The notes below the pieces were generated by a model. It saw only the letters and a program-made list of their open reading frames with translations, was not told the origin of the DNA and made no database searches. From positions 38,126 through 102,125 of the forward strand of contig NZ_FNJL01000021.1 in the NCBI RefSeq assembly GCF_900104515.1: DNA of 64,000 nt, written 5' to 3'. The stretch is from Paracidovorax cattleyae (GTDB lineage: Bacteria; Pseudomonadota; Gammaproteobacteria; Burkholderiales; Burkholderiaceae_C). Below, in pieces: positions 31,547-40,021 of this stretch (its first letter is position 1; the number at the start of each line of letters is the position of its first letter). The translations under genes and the position numbers were made by a program.

Positions 31547-33877
31547 ATGAGTTCCCGTGCCGTCTCCCCTACCGATCCCATACCGCCCTATCCGCACGCC
31601 GCTGGCGGCTGGGGGTCGATGAAGGCCGTCGCCGTCAGCGTCCTCAAGGAAGGCGCACCGCTCACCACGCTCAATGCCCTGCGGCACCAGAACAAGGCCG
31701 ACGGCTTCGCCTGCACAGGATGCGCCTGGGGCAAACCGGCCAGGCCGCGTGCCGCGGAGTTCTGCGACAACGGTGCCAAGGCGACGGCGTGGGAGCTCAC
31801 GGACAAGCGCGCAGGCCCGGACTTCTTCGCACGCCACACGCTGTCTGAACTGCGGCAGTGGTCCGACCTCGACCTCGAAAGCGCAGGCCGCCTGACCGAG
31901 CCGCTGCGCTACGACGCCGCGCAGGACCGGTACGTCGCCGTGACCTGGGACGAAGCCTTCGCCGGCATCGGCCGTGCGCTGAAGGAACTGCGCGCCGAAG
32001 ACCCGGACACGGCCATCTTCTACGCCTCCGGACACGCCTCGCTCGAAACCAGCTACATGTACCAGTTGCTGGCCCGGCTGTACGGCAACAACAACCTGCC
32101 CGACAGCTCCAACATGTGCCACGAGAGCACCTCGGTGGCGCTGCCGGAAACCATCGGCGTGCCGGTGGGCACCGTGCGGCTGGAGGATTTCGGGCACGCC
32201 GGGGCCATCTTCTTCTTCGGCCAGAACGTGGGCACCAACAGCCCGCGCATGCTCCATCCGCTGCAGGAAGCGCGCGAGCGCGGCATGCCCGTGGTGACGT
32301 TCAACCCGATCAAGGAGCCAGGGCTCCTGCATTTCGCCAACCCGCAGTCGCCCGTGGACATGCTCACGCCGAAGGACACGGCGATCAGCACCCAGTACCT
32401 GCAGGTGCGCAACGGGGGCGACCTCGCCGCCCTCACGGGCCTGTGCAAATGGCTCATCGAGGCCGACGACGAGGCGCAGATGCACGGTGCCATCCGGGTG
32501 CTGGATGCGGACTTCATCGCGCAGCACACGCAGGGCATCGACGCGTTCGCCGCCGCGATGCGCGCGAGCCGCTGGGACGACATCGAACGGGACAGCGGCC
32601 TCTCGCGCGCCGCGCTCTCGCAGGCCGCGCAGACCTATGCGCAGGCCGGCACGGTGATCGCCGTGTACGGCATGGGCCTGACCCAGCACCGCCACGGCGT
32701 CGCCAACGTGCAGATGGTCAGCAACCTGCTGCTGCTGCGCGGCAACATCGGCAAGCCGGGCGCGGGCATCTGCCCGGTGCGCGGCCACTCCAACGTGCAG
32801 GGCCAGCGCACCGTCGGCATCACGGAAAAGCCCGAACTCGCGCCCCTGGACCGCCTCGCCGGGCTCTACCGCTTCGAGCCCCCGCGCCACAAGGGCCGCG
32901 ACACGATCGCGACCTGCGAGGGCATCATCAACGGCTCGGTGCGCGCCTTCATCGGCCTGGGCGGCAACTTCGTGCGCGCCGTGCCCGACACGCGCCGGCT
33001 GGAAGCGGACTGGGGCCGCCTGCGGCTCGCCGTGCACGTGGCCACGCGCCTCAACCACACCCACGTCGTTCCCGCACAGGACACCTACCTGCTTCCCTGC
33101 CTCGGCCGCATCGAGGTGGACACGCAGGCGACCGGTCCGCAGACGGTGTCGATCGAGGATTCCATGGGCGTGATCCACCCGTCGCGCGGCGTCGCCGACC
33201 CCGCCGCGCCCACGCTGCGCTCCGAGGCGGCGATCGTCGCGGGCATCGCCCGGGCCACGCTGCCCGGGAATCCCCACGTTCCCTGGGAGGCCTGGACGGG
33301 CGACTACACGCTCGTGCGCACCGCCATCGAAGCCACCTGGCCGGACATCTTCCGGAACTTCCACCACCGGTTGCGCGAGCCCGGGGGACTGCCCAAGCCC
33401 AACGCCGCCCGTGAGCGGAACTGGAAGACCCCCGGCGGCAAGGCCTGCTTCGTGGTGCCCCCTGCCGATGCCGGCGCGGAGCAGGAGGCCGACGTACTGA
33501 ACCTCATGACCCTGCGCAGCGAGGACCAGTTCAACACCACCGTCTACAGCCTGGATGACCGCTTCCGCAACATCCATGGCACGCGCAACGTGCTGCTGAT
33601 GCACCCTGACGACATGGCCCGCCGCGGCCTCGCGCAGGGCGACGCCGTGCACGTGACGACCGCCGTGGACGACGGGCATTCGCGCCGGCTCTCGGGCCTC
33701 CAGGCCGTGCCCTTCGACCTGCCGGCCGGCTCCGTGGCGGGCTACTTCCCGGAATGCAACCTGCTCGTGCCGCTGGGCCACCACGCGGACAAGAGCCACG
33801 TTCCCGCATCCAAGTGCATTCCGGTCCGCGTCGAGCAGGCACCGGCGAGCGCCCTCATGCCTCCGGCCCACGCCTGA
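31547..33877 (+). CDS. FdhF/YdeP-family molybdopterin oxidoreductase
   Basis: A 776-residue molybdopterin-guanine-dinucleotide enzyme of the FdhF/YdeP group. Its N-terminal cysteine motif is FACTGCAWGKP. The likely metal-ligand region is DSSNMCHESTSVAL, where a Cys takes the place of Sec. Other family features are GAIFFFGQNVGTNSPRM, VYGMGLTQHRHGVANVQMVSNLLLLRGNIGKPGAGICPVRGHSNVQGQRTVG and the C-terminal MGD-binding domain (LMTLRSEDQFNTTVYSLDDRFRNIHGTRNVLLM). E. coli YdeP is linked to acid resistance. Substrate here unknown. AGGGAGG site before the ATG. Confidence 0.88.
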   Translation: MSSRAVSPTDPIPPYPHAAGGWGSMKAVAVSVLKEGAPLTTLNALRHQNKADGFACTGCAWGKPARPRAAEFCDNGAKATAWELTDKRAGPDFFARHTLSELRQWSDLDLESAGRLTEPLRYDAAQDRYVAVTWDEAFAGIGRALKELRAEDPDTAIFYASGHASLETSYMYQLLARLYGNNNLPDSSNMCHESTSVALPETIGVPVGTVRLEDFGHAGAIFFFGQNVGTNSPRMLHPLQEARERGMPVVTFNPIKEPGLLHFANPQSPVDMLTPKDTAISTQYLQVRNGGDLAALTGLCKWLIEADDEAQMHGAIRVLDADFIAQHTQGIDAFAAAMRASRWDDIERDSGLSRAALSQAAQTYAQAGTVIAVYGMGLTQHRHGVANVQMVSNLLLLRGNIGKPGAGICPVRGHSNVQGQRTVGITEKPELAPLDRLAGLYRFEPPRHKGRDTIATCEGIINGSVRAFIGLGGNFVRAVPDTRRLEADWGRLRLAVHVATRLNHTHVVPAQDTYLLPCLGRIEVDTQATGPQTVSIEDSMGVIHPSRGVADPAAPTLRSEAAIVAGIARATLPGNPHVPWEAWTGDYTLVRTAIEATWPDIFRNFHHRLREPGGLPKPNAARERNWKTPGGKACFVVPPADAGAEQEADVLNLMTLRSEDQFNTTVYSLDDRFRNIHGTRNVLLMHPDDMARRGLAQGDAVHVTTAVDDGHSRRLSGLQAVPFDLPAGSVAGYFPECNLLVPLGHHADKSHVPASKCIPVRVEQAPASALMPPAHA

Positions 33878-33917
33878 ACCCAACGTTTCTTCCCCACACC
33901 TTTTCCGCGAGGCCGCC

Positions 33918-35033
33918 ATGCCCCAATCCACCCCCACGCCGCCGCCGTCTCATCCCCTGCCCTACCGCCCGGACTACGAGGTGCCCGAAGAGGACGAGGC
34001 GCAGACCAACGCGGAACTGCTGGCGGCCATGCGCCGCATCAGCGAGACCGTCGCCCGGGACGAAGGCCGTGCCTACCGCAGCGTGCACGCCAAGTCCCAC
34101 GGCATCCTGCACGGCACCCTGGAAGTGCTGCCCCTGCTGCCGCCGCTCGCGCAGGGCCTGTTCGCACGGCCCGGCACGCACGATGTCGTGATGCGCATCT
34201 CCAGCACGCCGGGCGACCTGCTGGACGACGGCGTATCCACGCCGCGCGGCCTGGCGCTCAAGGTGCTGGGCGCGGACGGCCCCCGGCTGGATCCGGCCGA
34301 CGGCCTCGCCGAGCAGGACTTCCTCATGGTCAACGGGCCTGTCTTCACCGCGGCCACGGCGAAGCAGTTCCTGCGCAGCCTCAAACTCCTGGCCGCCACC
34401 ACCGACAAGGCACCGCAGGCCAAGAAGATCCTCTCGGCCGCGCTGCGCGGGCTGGAGAGCCTCGTCGAGCAGGCCGGCGGCGAAAGCGCGACCCTCAAGG
34501 CCATGGGCGGGCACCCGGCCACCCATCCGCTGGGGGAAACCTATTTCACGCAGGTGCCGCTGCTGTTCGGCCCCTACATGGCCAAACTCTGCCTGGCCCC
34601 CGTATCGCCGGAGATCGCGGCCCTCAAGGAAGCGCCCATGGACCTCTCCGCCAGCCCGCACGCACTGCGCGATGCGGTGTCGGGCACCCTGCGCACCCAC
34701 GGCGGCACCTGGGAGCTGCGCGTGCAACTGTGCGTGGACATCGAGAAGATGCCGCTGGAGGACGCCTCCGTGGAATGGCCGCAGGACCTGTCACCCTACG
34801 TGGCCGTCGCGCGCGTCCATGTGCCCGCCCAGGCAACCTGGGACCCGGAGCACGGCCCGCAGGAAGACGACCGCCTGTCCTTCAGCCCCTGGCGCGGCCT
34901 GGCCGCGCACCGCCCCCTGGGCTCGATCATGCGCGTGCGCCGCGCGGCGTATCCGGCGGCGGCACGGTACCGGCAGGCGTTCAACGCGGGGGAGATCCGG
35001 GGCGAGGAGGAGGACAAATCGGCCTCGGAATGA
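33918..35033 (+). CDS. Small catalase-family heme protein
   Basis: A 371-residue protein of the compact catalase-like group (y4iL-like), shorter than classical catalases of about 480 residues. Signatures are YRSVHAKSHGILHGTLEVLP with the candidate distal His, VVMRISSTPGDLLDDGVSTPRGLALKVLG, and the heme-region helix ending in QDFLMVNGPVFTA. The distal Asn seems absent at the usual place, so it may act as a peroxidase. It starts 40 bp after the FdhF-type gene, co-directional, making peroxide removal a logical partner to the upstream SOD and oxidase genes. Confidence 0.82.
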   Translation: MPQSTPTPPPSHPLPYRPDYEVPEEDEAQTNAELLAAMRRISETVARDEGRAYRSVHAKSHGILHGTLEVLPLLPPLAQGLFARPGTHDVVMRISSTPGDLLDDGVSTPRGLALKVLGADGPRLDPADGLAEQDFLMVNGPVFTAATAKQFLRSLKLLAATTDKAPQAKKILSAALRGLESLVEQAGGESATLKAMGGHPATHPLGETYFTQVPLLFGPYMAKLCLAPVSPEIAALKEAPMDLSASPHALRDAVSGTLRTHGGTWELRVQLCVDIEKMPLEDASVEWPQDLSPYVAVARVHVPAQATWDPEHGPQEDDRLSFSPWRGLAAHRPLGSIMRVRRAAYPAAARYRQAFNAGEIRGEEEDKSASE

Positions 35034-35147
35034 CGGTGCCGTGCCGTGCACGGGCGTCCCTGAAAGAAAAGCAATTTACAGGTCAAAAGCTGTAATTCCA
35101 GTTTACTGCTTATAATATGTAAATTCTAAATACAGCCTAGGGTTTGT
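35034..35147 (+). promoter_or_regulatory. hipBA promoter and putative operator
   Basis: A consensus TATAAT lies at 35111-35116 in an AT-rich block. Flanking it are TTTACAGG...CTGTAATT and GTTTACTG...ATGTAAAT, imperfect inverted repeats with TTTAC/GTAAA half-sites. This matches the autoregulation pattern of hipBA modules. No clear -35 box is visible. Confidence 0.5.
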
Positions 35148-35420
35148 ATGCCCGGATTCACGGTACGCACGGCAGATCAGTTGCCCGCCCTGCTCCAGGC
35201 CTTCCGCAAGCAGAGTGGGCTGACGCAAAGCGATGTGGCCTTGCGCCTGGGTGTCACTCAGCAAACGTATTCCGCACTGGAGCGCAATGCCGGGAACATG
35301 GGTGCAGCACGGTTGTTGCAGCTATTGAGCGTTTTGGGCGTGGAGATGGTGCTCGACAATTCCGCACCGTCCCCGAGTCCGGAGTCGCGGCAGGTGGTGG
35401 ACGACACCCCGAATTGGTGA
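35148..35420 (+). CDS. hipB: HipB antitoxin/repressor
   Basis: A 90-residue XRE regulator. The helix-turn-helix is at about residues 10-60 (LPALLQAFRKQSGLTQSDVALRLGVTQQTYSALERNAGNMGAARLLQLLSVLGVEMVL), and a short disordered tail (PSPSPESRQVVDDTPNW) ends in Trp, as in HipB of E. coli. HipB neutralises the HipA kinase and represses the operon. The stop codon overlaps a possible GTG start of hipA. Confidence 0.88.
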   Translation: MPGFTVRTADQLPALLQAFRKQSGLTQSDVALRLGVTQQTYSALERNAGNMGAARLLQLLSVLGVEMVLDNSAPSPSPESRQVVDDTPNW

Positions 35421-35425
35421 ACGCC

Positions 35426-36790
35426 ATGGGTCGCCGTTCGCACAAGCGCTCTCTGGATCTCTGGATGAACGGTGCATTCGTCGGCACCTGGCACCTGTCT
35501 CCGAACGCGCCTGACACCCTGCAGTACGACACCGCGTGGACCCGGTCGGAGCAAGGGCGAGCGCTGTCTCTGTCCCTGCCTTTCACCCCGGGCAATGCGC
35601 CGCATCGCGGCCCCCAGGTCCGTACCTACTTCGAGAATCTGCTGCCCGACAGCAGGGACATCCGCGAGCGGATCGCCCGGCGCTACCGGACCGGCACCAC
35701 CGACGCTTTCGACCTGTTGGCAGAGGTCGGCCGCGATTGCGTGGGTGCGCTGGAAATCCTGCCTGCGGGCCGAGCCTCGGCGGGCATCGTCCCCCTGCGG
35801 GCAGAGCCCCTGAGCGAATCACAGGTCGCGCAGATCTTGCGCGGCACCACGGCCACGAACATCCTGGGCATGGTGGGCAGCGACGACGGTTTCCGGATCT
35901 CCATCGCAGGGGCCCAGGAAAAGACCGCACTGCTCCACCACGACGGGCAATGGCACCTGCCCCGCGCAAGCACGCCGACCACGCACATCCTCAAACTGCC
36001 CCTGGGACTGATCGGTGGCCTGAGGATCGACATGCGCGACTCCGTCGAGAACGAGTGGCTGTGCTCGCTGATCCTGCGCGAATTCGGTCTGCCCGTGGCG
36101 GTGTGTGAACTCCTGCAGTTCGAGGACATGAAGGCCCTGGCGGTCGAACGCTTCGACCGGGCATGGTGGAACAGCCCTGCGGGCGATCGCCGCCTCGTCC
36201 GGCTTCCCCAGGAGGACATGTGCCAGGCCACCGGCACGCATCCCGATGCCAGGTACGAAGCCGATGGCGGCCCGGGCATGGACCGCATCCTGGACCTACT
36301 GGCAGGTTCGGTGACGCGAGAGCATGACCGCCGAACCTTCTTCCAGGCGCAGGTGCTGTTCTGGATGCTCTGCGCCACGGACGGCCACGCCAAGAATTTC
36401 AGCCTGCACCAGAGGCCTGGCGGGCGGTACCAGCTCACCCCGCTCTACGACGTGCTGTCGGCCTGGCCGGTGCTCGGTGAGGGGCCCGGAAAGCTCTCAC
36501 CGTTCAAGGCCCGGATGGCCATGGCGGTGCGCTCGAAGAATGCGCACTGGAAGATGCGCGACATCCTGCGCCGGAACTGGCTGGCCCTGGGAGCCCGCCA
36601 TGGCATCGTGACAGACGACGGCCGGGAGGTTGCGTTCATCCTCGATGACCTGGCCGCGCGCACGCCCCAGGTGATCGCGGCGGTGCGGGCAAAACTGCCT
36701 ATGGAATTTCCCGAGCAGTTGGCTGGCAGCATCCTGGACGGCTTGCAGAATGCTGCGCACCGATTGGCCAGCCAGGATGGAGCACCATGA
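35426..36790 (+). CDS. hipA: HipA-type serine/threonine kinase toxin
   Basis: A 454-residue protein kinase toxin. HipA of E. coli phosphorylates glutamyl-tRNA synthetase and causes growth arrest. Conserved parts are SIAGAQEKTALL (Ser159, equivalent of the autophosphorylated Ser), the ATP-binding lysine Lys189 in HILKLP, LAVERFDR, the catalytic ATDGHAKNFSLH (Asp319, Asn324) and the metal-binding YDV (Asp342). All active-site residues are present, so it should be functional. The ATG at 35426 is used; a GTG at 35417 overlapping the hipB stop would add three residues. Confidence 0.9.
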   Translation: MGRRSHKRSLDLWMNGAFVGTWHLSPNAPDTLQYDTAWTRSEQGRALSLSLPFTPGNAPHRGPQVRTYFENLLPDSRDIRERIARRYRTGTTDAFDLLAEVGRDCVGALEILPAGRASAGIVPLRAEPLSESQVAQILRGTTATNILGMVGSDDGFRISIAGAQEKTALLHHDGQWHLPRASTPTTHILKLPLGLIGGLRIDMRDSVENEWLCSLILREFGLPVAVCELLQFEDMKALAVERFDRAWWNSPAGDRRLVRLPQEDMCQATGTHPDARYEADGGPGMDRILDLLAGSVTREHDRRTFFQAQVLFWMLCATDGHAKNFSLHQRPGGRYQLTPLYDVLSAWPVLGEGPGKLSPFKARMAMAVRSKNAHWKMRDILRRNWLALGARHGIVTDDGREVAFILDDLAARTPQVIAAVRAKLPMEFPEQLAGSILDGLQNAAHRLASQDGAP

Positions 36791-36960
36791 ATGAATGTTC
36801 GATGGCGGTCCCACGCATGTCCGCACCGTGACCGCCAACCGGGCGCGGATTCGCTGGGCTCGGGCTTTTCCGCCGGCCTGCAAACCCTGCACAAGCCGGC
36901 GAGAATCCCACTCAAGGAGGCCGGCCCGCCTCCACCGCCGTCCGCCCATCCCCCTTCGCC

Positions 36961-38244
36961 GTGCCCGCCCCCTCCACCCGTCCTGCAGAGCCTGCGGCAG
37001 ACCCCGCTCCGCCCTCCCGCGCCCTGTGGGCCATGTTCCTGTGCCTGCTGTCGGGCTTCGCGCTGAGCCAGGCCTTCCGCACGGTAACGAGCATCATCGC
37101 CACGGGCCTGCAGGCCGACTTCGGCATCTCGCCCGATTCGCTGGGTGCGTTCGCCGGCCTGTTCGGCCTGTCGTTCGGCGTGGCCCAGCTGCTCATGGGC
37201 ATCGGCATGGACCTGTACGGCCTGCGCCGCACGGTGCTGGTGGCCTTCCCCCTGGCGGTGATCGGCGCGGCGGTGTCCGCCGCTGCGCCGAGCTACGGCT
37301 GGCTGATGCTGGGGCAACTGCTGATCGGCGTGGGCTGCTCGCCGGCGTTCCTGGCCTGCACCGTCTTCATTTCCCGGCACTTTCCGGCCCAGCGTTTCGC
37401 GTTCTTCTCGGGCGTGGGCATGGGCGTGGGCGGCCTGGGCCTGATCTTCACGGGCACGCCCCTGGCCTGGCTCGTGCAGCACGGCGGCTGGCGGCTGGGA
37501 TTCGGGGTGCTGGCGGCGCTCTCGCTGCTGTCCTGGCTGCTGATCTACCTGCGCGTGCATGAACCGGAACTGCCGCAATCCCACGCCAACGACCGGCCGA
37601 AAGAATCCTGGGGGCAGGCGGCGAGCCGGTTCGCAGACCTGTTCCGCATGCCGCACACCTGGGGCATCCTGATCCTCGGCATGTGCTGCTATGCCGCCTT
37701 CCTGACGCTGCGCGGCCTGTGGCTGGGGCCGCTGCTGATGGGCCGGTTCGGTTTCTCGCTGGTCGAGAGTGGCAACGTGGCCCTGGTGCTGTCGCTGATC
37801 GCCCTGTTCGTTCCCGCGCTCTTCGGCCGCCTGGACCCGGGTGCGCAGCGCCGCCGCCGGTGGATCACCTTCTTCTCGCTGCTCATGGGGGCCTTCTTCC
37901 TGCTGATGGCGTTCCTGCACCAGGCCGCGGCCACGGTCGTGCTGATCTTCGCAATGGGTCTGCTGTCGGGCTACAGCGTGCTCCAGTACGCCGACGTGCG
38001 CTCGTCCTACCCGGCCCAGATGACGGGCCGTGCGCTGTCGCTCTACACCATGTCGATGTTCCTCGGGGTGGCGCTGATGCAGTGGCTGACCGGGCTGCTG
38101 GCCGCCTGGGCACAGCACCACGGCCATGACCCTTATCAGGCGGTGATGCTCTGCATCGCCGGCATGCTGGCGGCGGCGTCGACGGCGTTCACGCTTCTGC
38201 CGCGGTCGCCGTTGCTGCCAAGCAAAAAGCCCCTGACCTCGTGA
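36961..38244 (+). CDS. MFS transporter
   Basis: A 427-residue major facilitator with twelve predicted helices. The loop 2-3 motif is GIGMDLYGLRRTVLV (variant of GxxxDRxGRR). Helix 5 contains GVGMGVGGLGLIFTGTPLAWLV. The N-terminal 25 residues are Pro/Ala-rich and cytoplasmic. The start is an assumed GTG at 36961; an ATG at about 37033 would also give all helices. Substrate unknown. The last codons overlap a hairpin terminator, and a tRNA-Phe fragment follows immediately. Confidence 0.8.
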   Translation: MPAPSTRPAEPAADPAPPSRALWAMFLCLLSGFALSQAFRTVTSIIATGLQADFGISPDSLGAFAGLFGLSFGVAQLLMGIGMDLYGLRRTVLVAFPLAVIGAAVSAAAPSYGWLMLGQLLIGVGCSPAFLACTVFISRHFPAQRFAFFSGVGMGVGGLGLIFTGTPLAWLVQHGGWRLGFGVLAALSLLSWLLIYLRVHEPELPQSHANDRPKESWGQAASRFADLFRMPHTWGILILGMCCYAAFLTLRGLWLGPLLMGRFGFSLVESGNVALVLSLIALFVPALFGRLDPGAQRRRRWITFFSLLMGAFFLLMAFLHQAAATVVLIFAMGLLSGYSVLQYADVRSSYPAQMTGRALSLYTMSMFLGVALMQWLTGLLAAWAQHHGHDPYQAVMLCIAGMLAAASTAFTLLPRSPLLPSKKPLTS

Positions 38245-38265
38245 AAGATCAGGGGCTTTGCGTTT
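38218..38265. terminator. Hairpin terminator at the ancestral tRNA-Phe 3' flank
   Basis: AAAGCCCCTGA (38226-38236) and TCAGGGGCTTT (38249-38259) form an 11-bp stem. The minus strand has a T5 tract after the stem, and the plus strand continues TTTGCGTTTT, so it works both ways. It overlaps the end of the MFS gene. Before the element inserted, it would have lain directly after tRNA-Phe on the minus strand. Confidence 0.8.
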
Positions 38266-38279
38266 TGGTGGCCTGGGAC
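38266..38279. repeat. Left attachment-site repeat (tRNA-Phe 3' fragment)
   Basis: TGGTGGCCTGGGAC, identical to the 3' end of the intact tRNA-Phe gene at 44462-44475. It sits immediately after the terminator of the MFS gene and marks the chromosome-element junction. Confidence 0.85.
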
Positions 38280-38342
38280 TGCTTCGAAAAAACCTCTGCA
38301 ACCCGCACCAACACTCACTTTTCCCTGACTGTCCTGGTTCCT

Positions 38343-38363
38343 GGGTACGCCGCTGGGTACACC
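38343..38363. repeat. Tandem GGGTAC motif near the left end
   Basis: GGGTACGCC (38343) and GGGTACACC (38355) are 12 bp apart. The 20-bp unit differs at two positions from the copy near the right end (44329-44348), in the same orientation. The likely role is integrase or excisionase arm sites. Confidence 0.6.
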
Positions 38364-38506
38364 AGACCAGTAGCAGCGATTCGATTCCGGTTTGGAACCT
38401 CGTCGCTTCCGCAAATTATCCCACTTCGCTGGACTGAATGCGGCGGCCGCGTTGCATATTTTCATCTTTTATTGACAAGTAACTAGCAAAAGCAACAGAC
38501 TTCAGC

Positions 38507-39118
38507 ATGGCATCTGTTGCGACTCTCGAACAAGCCGTCCTCGCGCTGGCCAAGCAACGGCCACTCCTGCGCGCGCGCGATCTGGCAGAGCACGGCCTCC
38601 CAACGATGACGCTCACCAGACTGGTCGCCGCAGGCCGACTCGAACGAATTGCCCGGGGCGTCTACAGCCTGCCGGGGCGCACACTCAGCGAGCACCGCTC
38701 TCTTGCAGAAGCAACCCTTCGCGTGCCGCAGGGCGTCGTCTGCCTGCTGTCGGCGCTGCGCGTCCATGGGATCGGCACGCAAGCGCCGTTCGAAGTGTGG
38801 ATCGCAATCCCCCGCAACTCACCAACACCCAAGCTCGACCAGCCTGCGCTGCGCGCCATCCGCATGTCTGGCCCTGCCCTGTCCGAAGGCATCGAGCCCA
38901 TGCAGATCGATGGCGTCAGCGTCCCTGTCTTCAACGCTGCCAAGACCATTGCCGACTGCTTCAAGTTTCGCAACAAGATCGGCCTGGACGTGGCGCTGGA
39001 AGCGTTGCGCGAGGGATTGGCACAGCGCAAGGCGACAGTTGACGCGCTCTGGCACTACGCCACGATCGACCGCGTATCCAATGTGATGCGCCCCTACCTC
39101 GAAAGCGTCACCACGTGA
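38507..39118 (+). CDS. abiEi: AbiEi antitoxin (type IV toxin-antitoxin)
   Basis: A 203-residue antitoxin of the AbiEi family. An N-terminal winged-helix part (ATLEQAVLALAKQRPLLRARDLAEHGLPTMTLTRLVAAGRLERIARGVYSLPG) is followed by the AbiEi antitoxin domain (LRVPQGVVCLLSALRVHGIGTQAPFEVWIAIPR, then VPVFNAAKTIADCFKFRNKIGLDVALEALREGL). AbiEi represses the operon and counteracts AbiEii without binding it stably. The stop codon overlaps the GTG of the toxin gene. A TTGACA box lies at 38472. It probably stabilises the element. Confidence 0.9.
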   Translation: MASVATLEQAVLALAKQRPLLRARDLAEHGLPTMTLTRLVAAGRLERIARGVYSLPGRTLSEHRSLAEATLRVPQGVVCLLSALRVHGIGTQAPFEVWIAIPRNSPTPKLDQPALRAIRMSGPALSEGIEPMQIDGVSVPVFNAAKTIADCFKFRNKIGLDVALEALREGLAQRKATVDALWHYATIDRVSNVMRPYLESVTT

Positions 39119-39960
39119 GCCGCAACATCGCAGCCTCGGTCCGAGCACGCTTGAAGCAGCATGCGGATGCCAAGAAGCAGGACTTCAACCTGACGCTCAC
39201 CCACTATGGCCTTGAGCGTCTGCTGTACCGGTTGTCCATCTCGCCCCATGCCTCCAACTACCTGCTCAAGGGAGCACTGCTGTTCTCGCTCTGGTACGAC
39301 CAGCCGCATCGGCCCACCCGCGACGCCGATCTGTTGGGGTTCGGTCCAGACGACGTCGAATCGGCGGTGAAAGCCTTCCATGATATCTGCCAGATCGCGG
39401 CGGAGGATGGGATCATCTTCGATGCTGCCTCGGTGCAAGGGACCGTCATCCGCAAGGAAGCCGGCTACGGCGGCGTACGGGTCGACCTGAGAGCGACGCT
39501 GGACGGCGCGCGCATCGCCCTGCAGGTGGACATCGGATTCGGCGATGCAGTGACTCCCGCGCCGGAAGCCGTCAGCTACCCTGTGCTACTCGATGACTTG
39601 CCCGCCCCACAGTTGCGCAGCTATCCCAAGTACACCGTTGTGGCCGAGAAGTTCCATGCTGTCTGCCTGCTGGGCATGGCCAATACCCGAATGAAGGACT
39701 ACTTCGATCTCTGGGTGCTGATGACCGAGGGGACCCTGGACATCACCGAACTGCAGCGTGCCATTGCGGCCACGTTCGAGCGTCGGAAACTCGCGATGCC
39801 CAGCAGCCTTCCTACCGGATTGAGCGATAGCTTCTCTGACGACGGGGCGAAGAGGACGCAATGGGCGGCATTCTTGAGGAAGAACCGACTTGAAGCCATA
39901 GATCTGGCGGATGTTTTGACACGGCTGCGAGAAGAGTTCGAGAAGTGCGGCGTCTTCTGA
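39115..39960 (+). CDS. abiEii: AbiEii nucleotidyltransferase toxin
   Basis: A 281-residue toxin of the AbiEii/MenT group, nucleotidyltransferases that block growth by adding nucleotides to tRNA, and which give abortive infection. Motifs are LLKGALLFSLWYDQPHRPTRDADLLGFG (the metal-binding Asp pair is in RDADL), KYTVVAEKFHAVC and NTRMKDYFDLWVL. All three motif groups are intact. The start is GTG overlapping the antitoxin stop (GTGA), giving tight coupling. Confidence 0.9.
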   Translation: MSRNIAASVRARLKQHADAKKQDFNLTLTHYGLERLLYRLSISPHASNYLLKGALLFSLWYDQPHRPTRDADLLGFGPDDVESAVKAFHDICQIAAEDGIIFDAASVQGTVIRKEAGYGGVRVDLRATLDGARIALQVDIGFGDAVTPAPEAVSYPVLLDDLPAPQLRSYPKYTVVAEKFHAVCLLGMANTRMKDYFDLWVLMTEGTLDITELQRAIAATFERRKLAMPSSLPTGLSDSFSDDGAKRTQWAAFLRKNRLEAIDLADVLTRLREEFEKCGVF

Positions 39961-40021
39961 CGCTTCCAGCCAAGCTCACACAACGCCCCCCCCTTGATCC
40001 AGGCCCGACGCGACCGCTAGA

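Noticed and set aside
38375..38400. tRNA T-arm-like GATTCGATTCCGG near the left end of the element
   Set aside because: No acceptor, D arm or anticodon arm can be built around it; the true att repeat is at 38266-38279.
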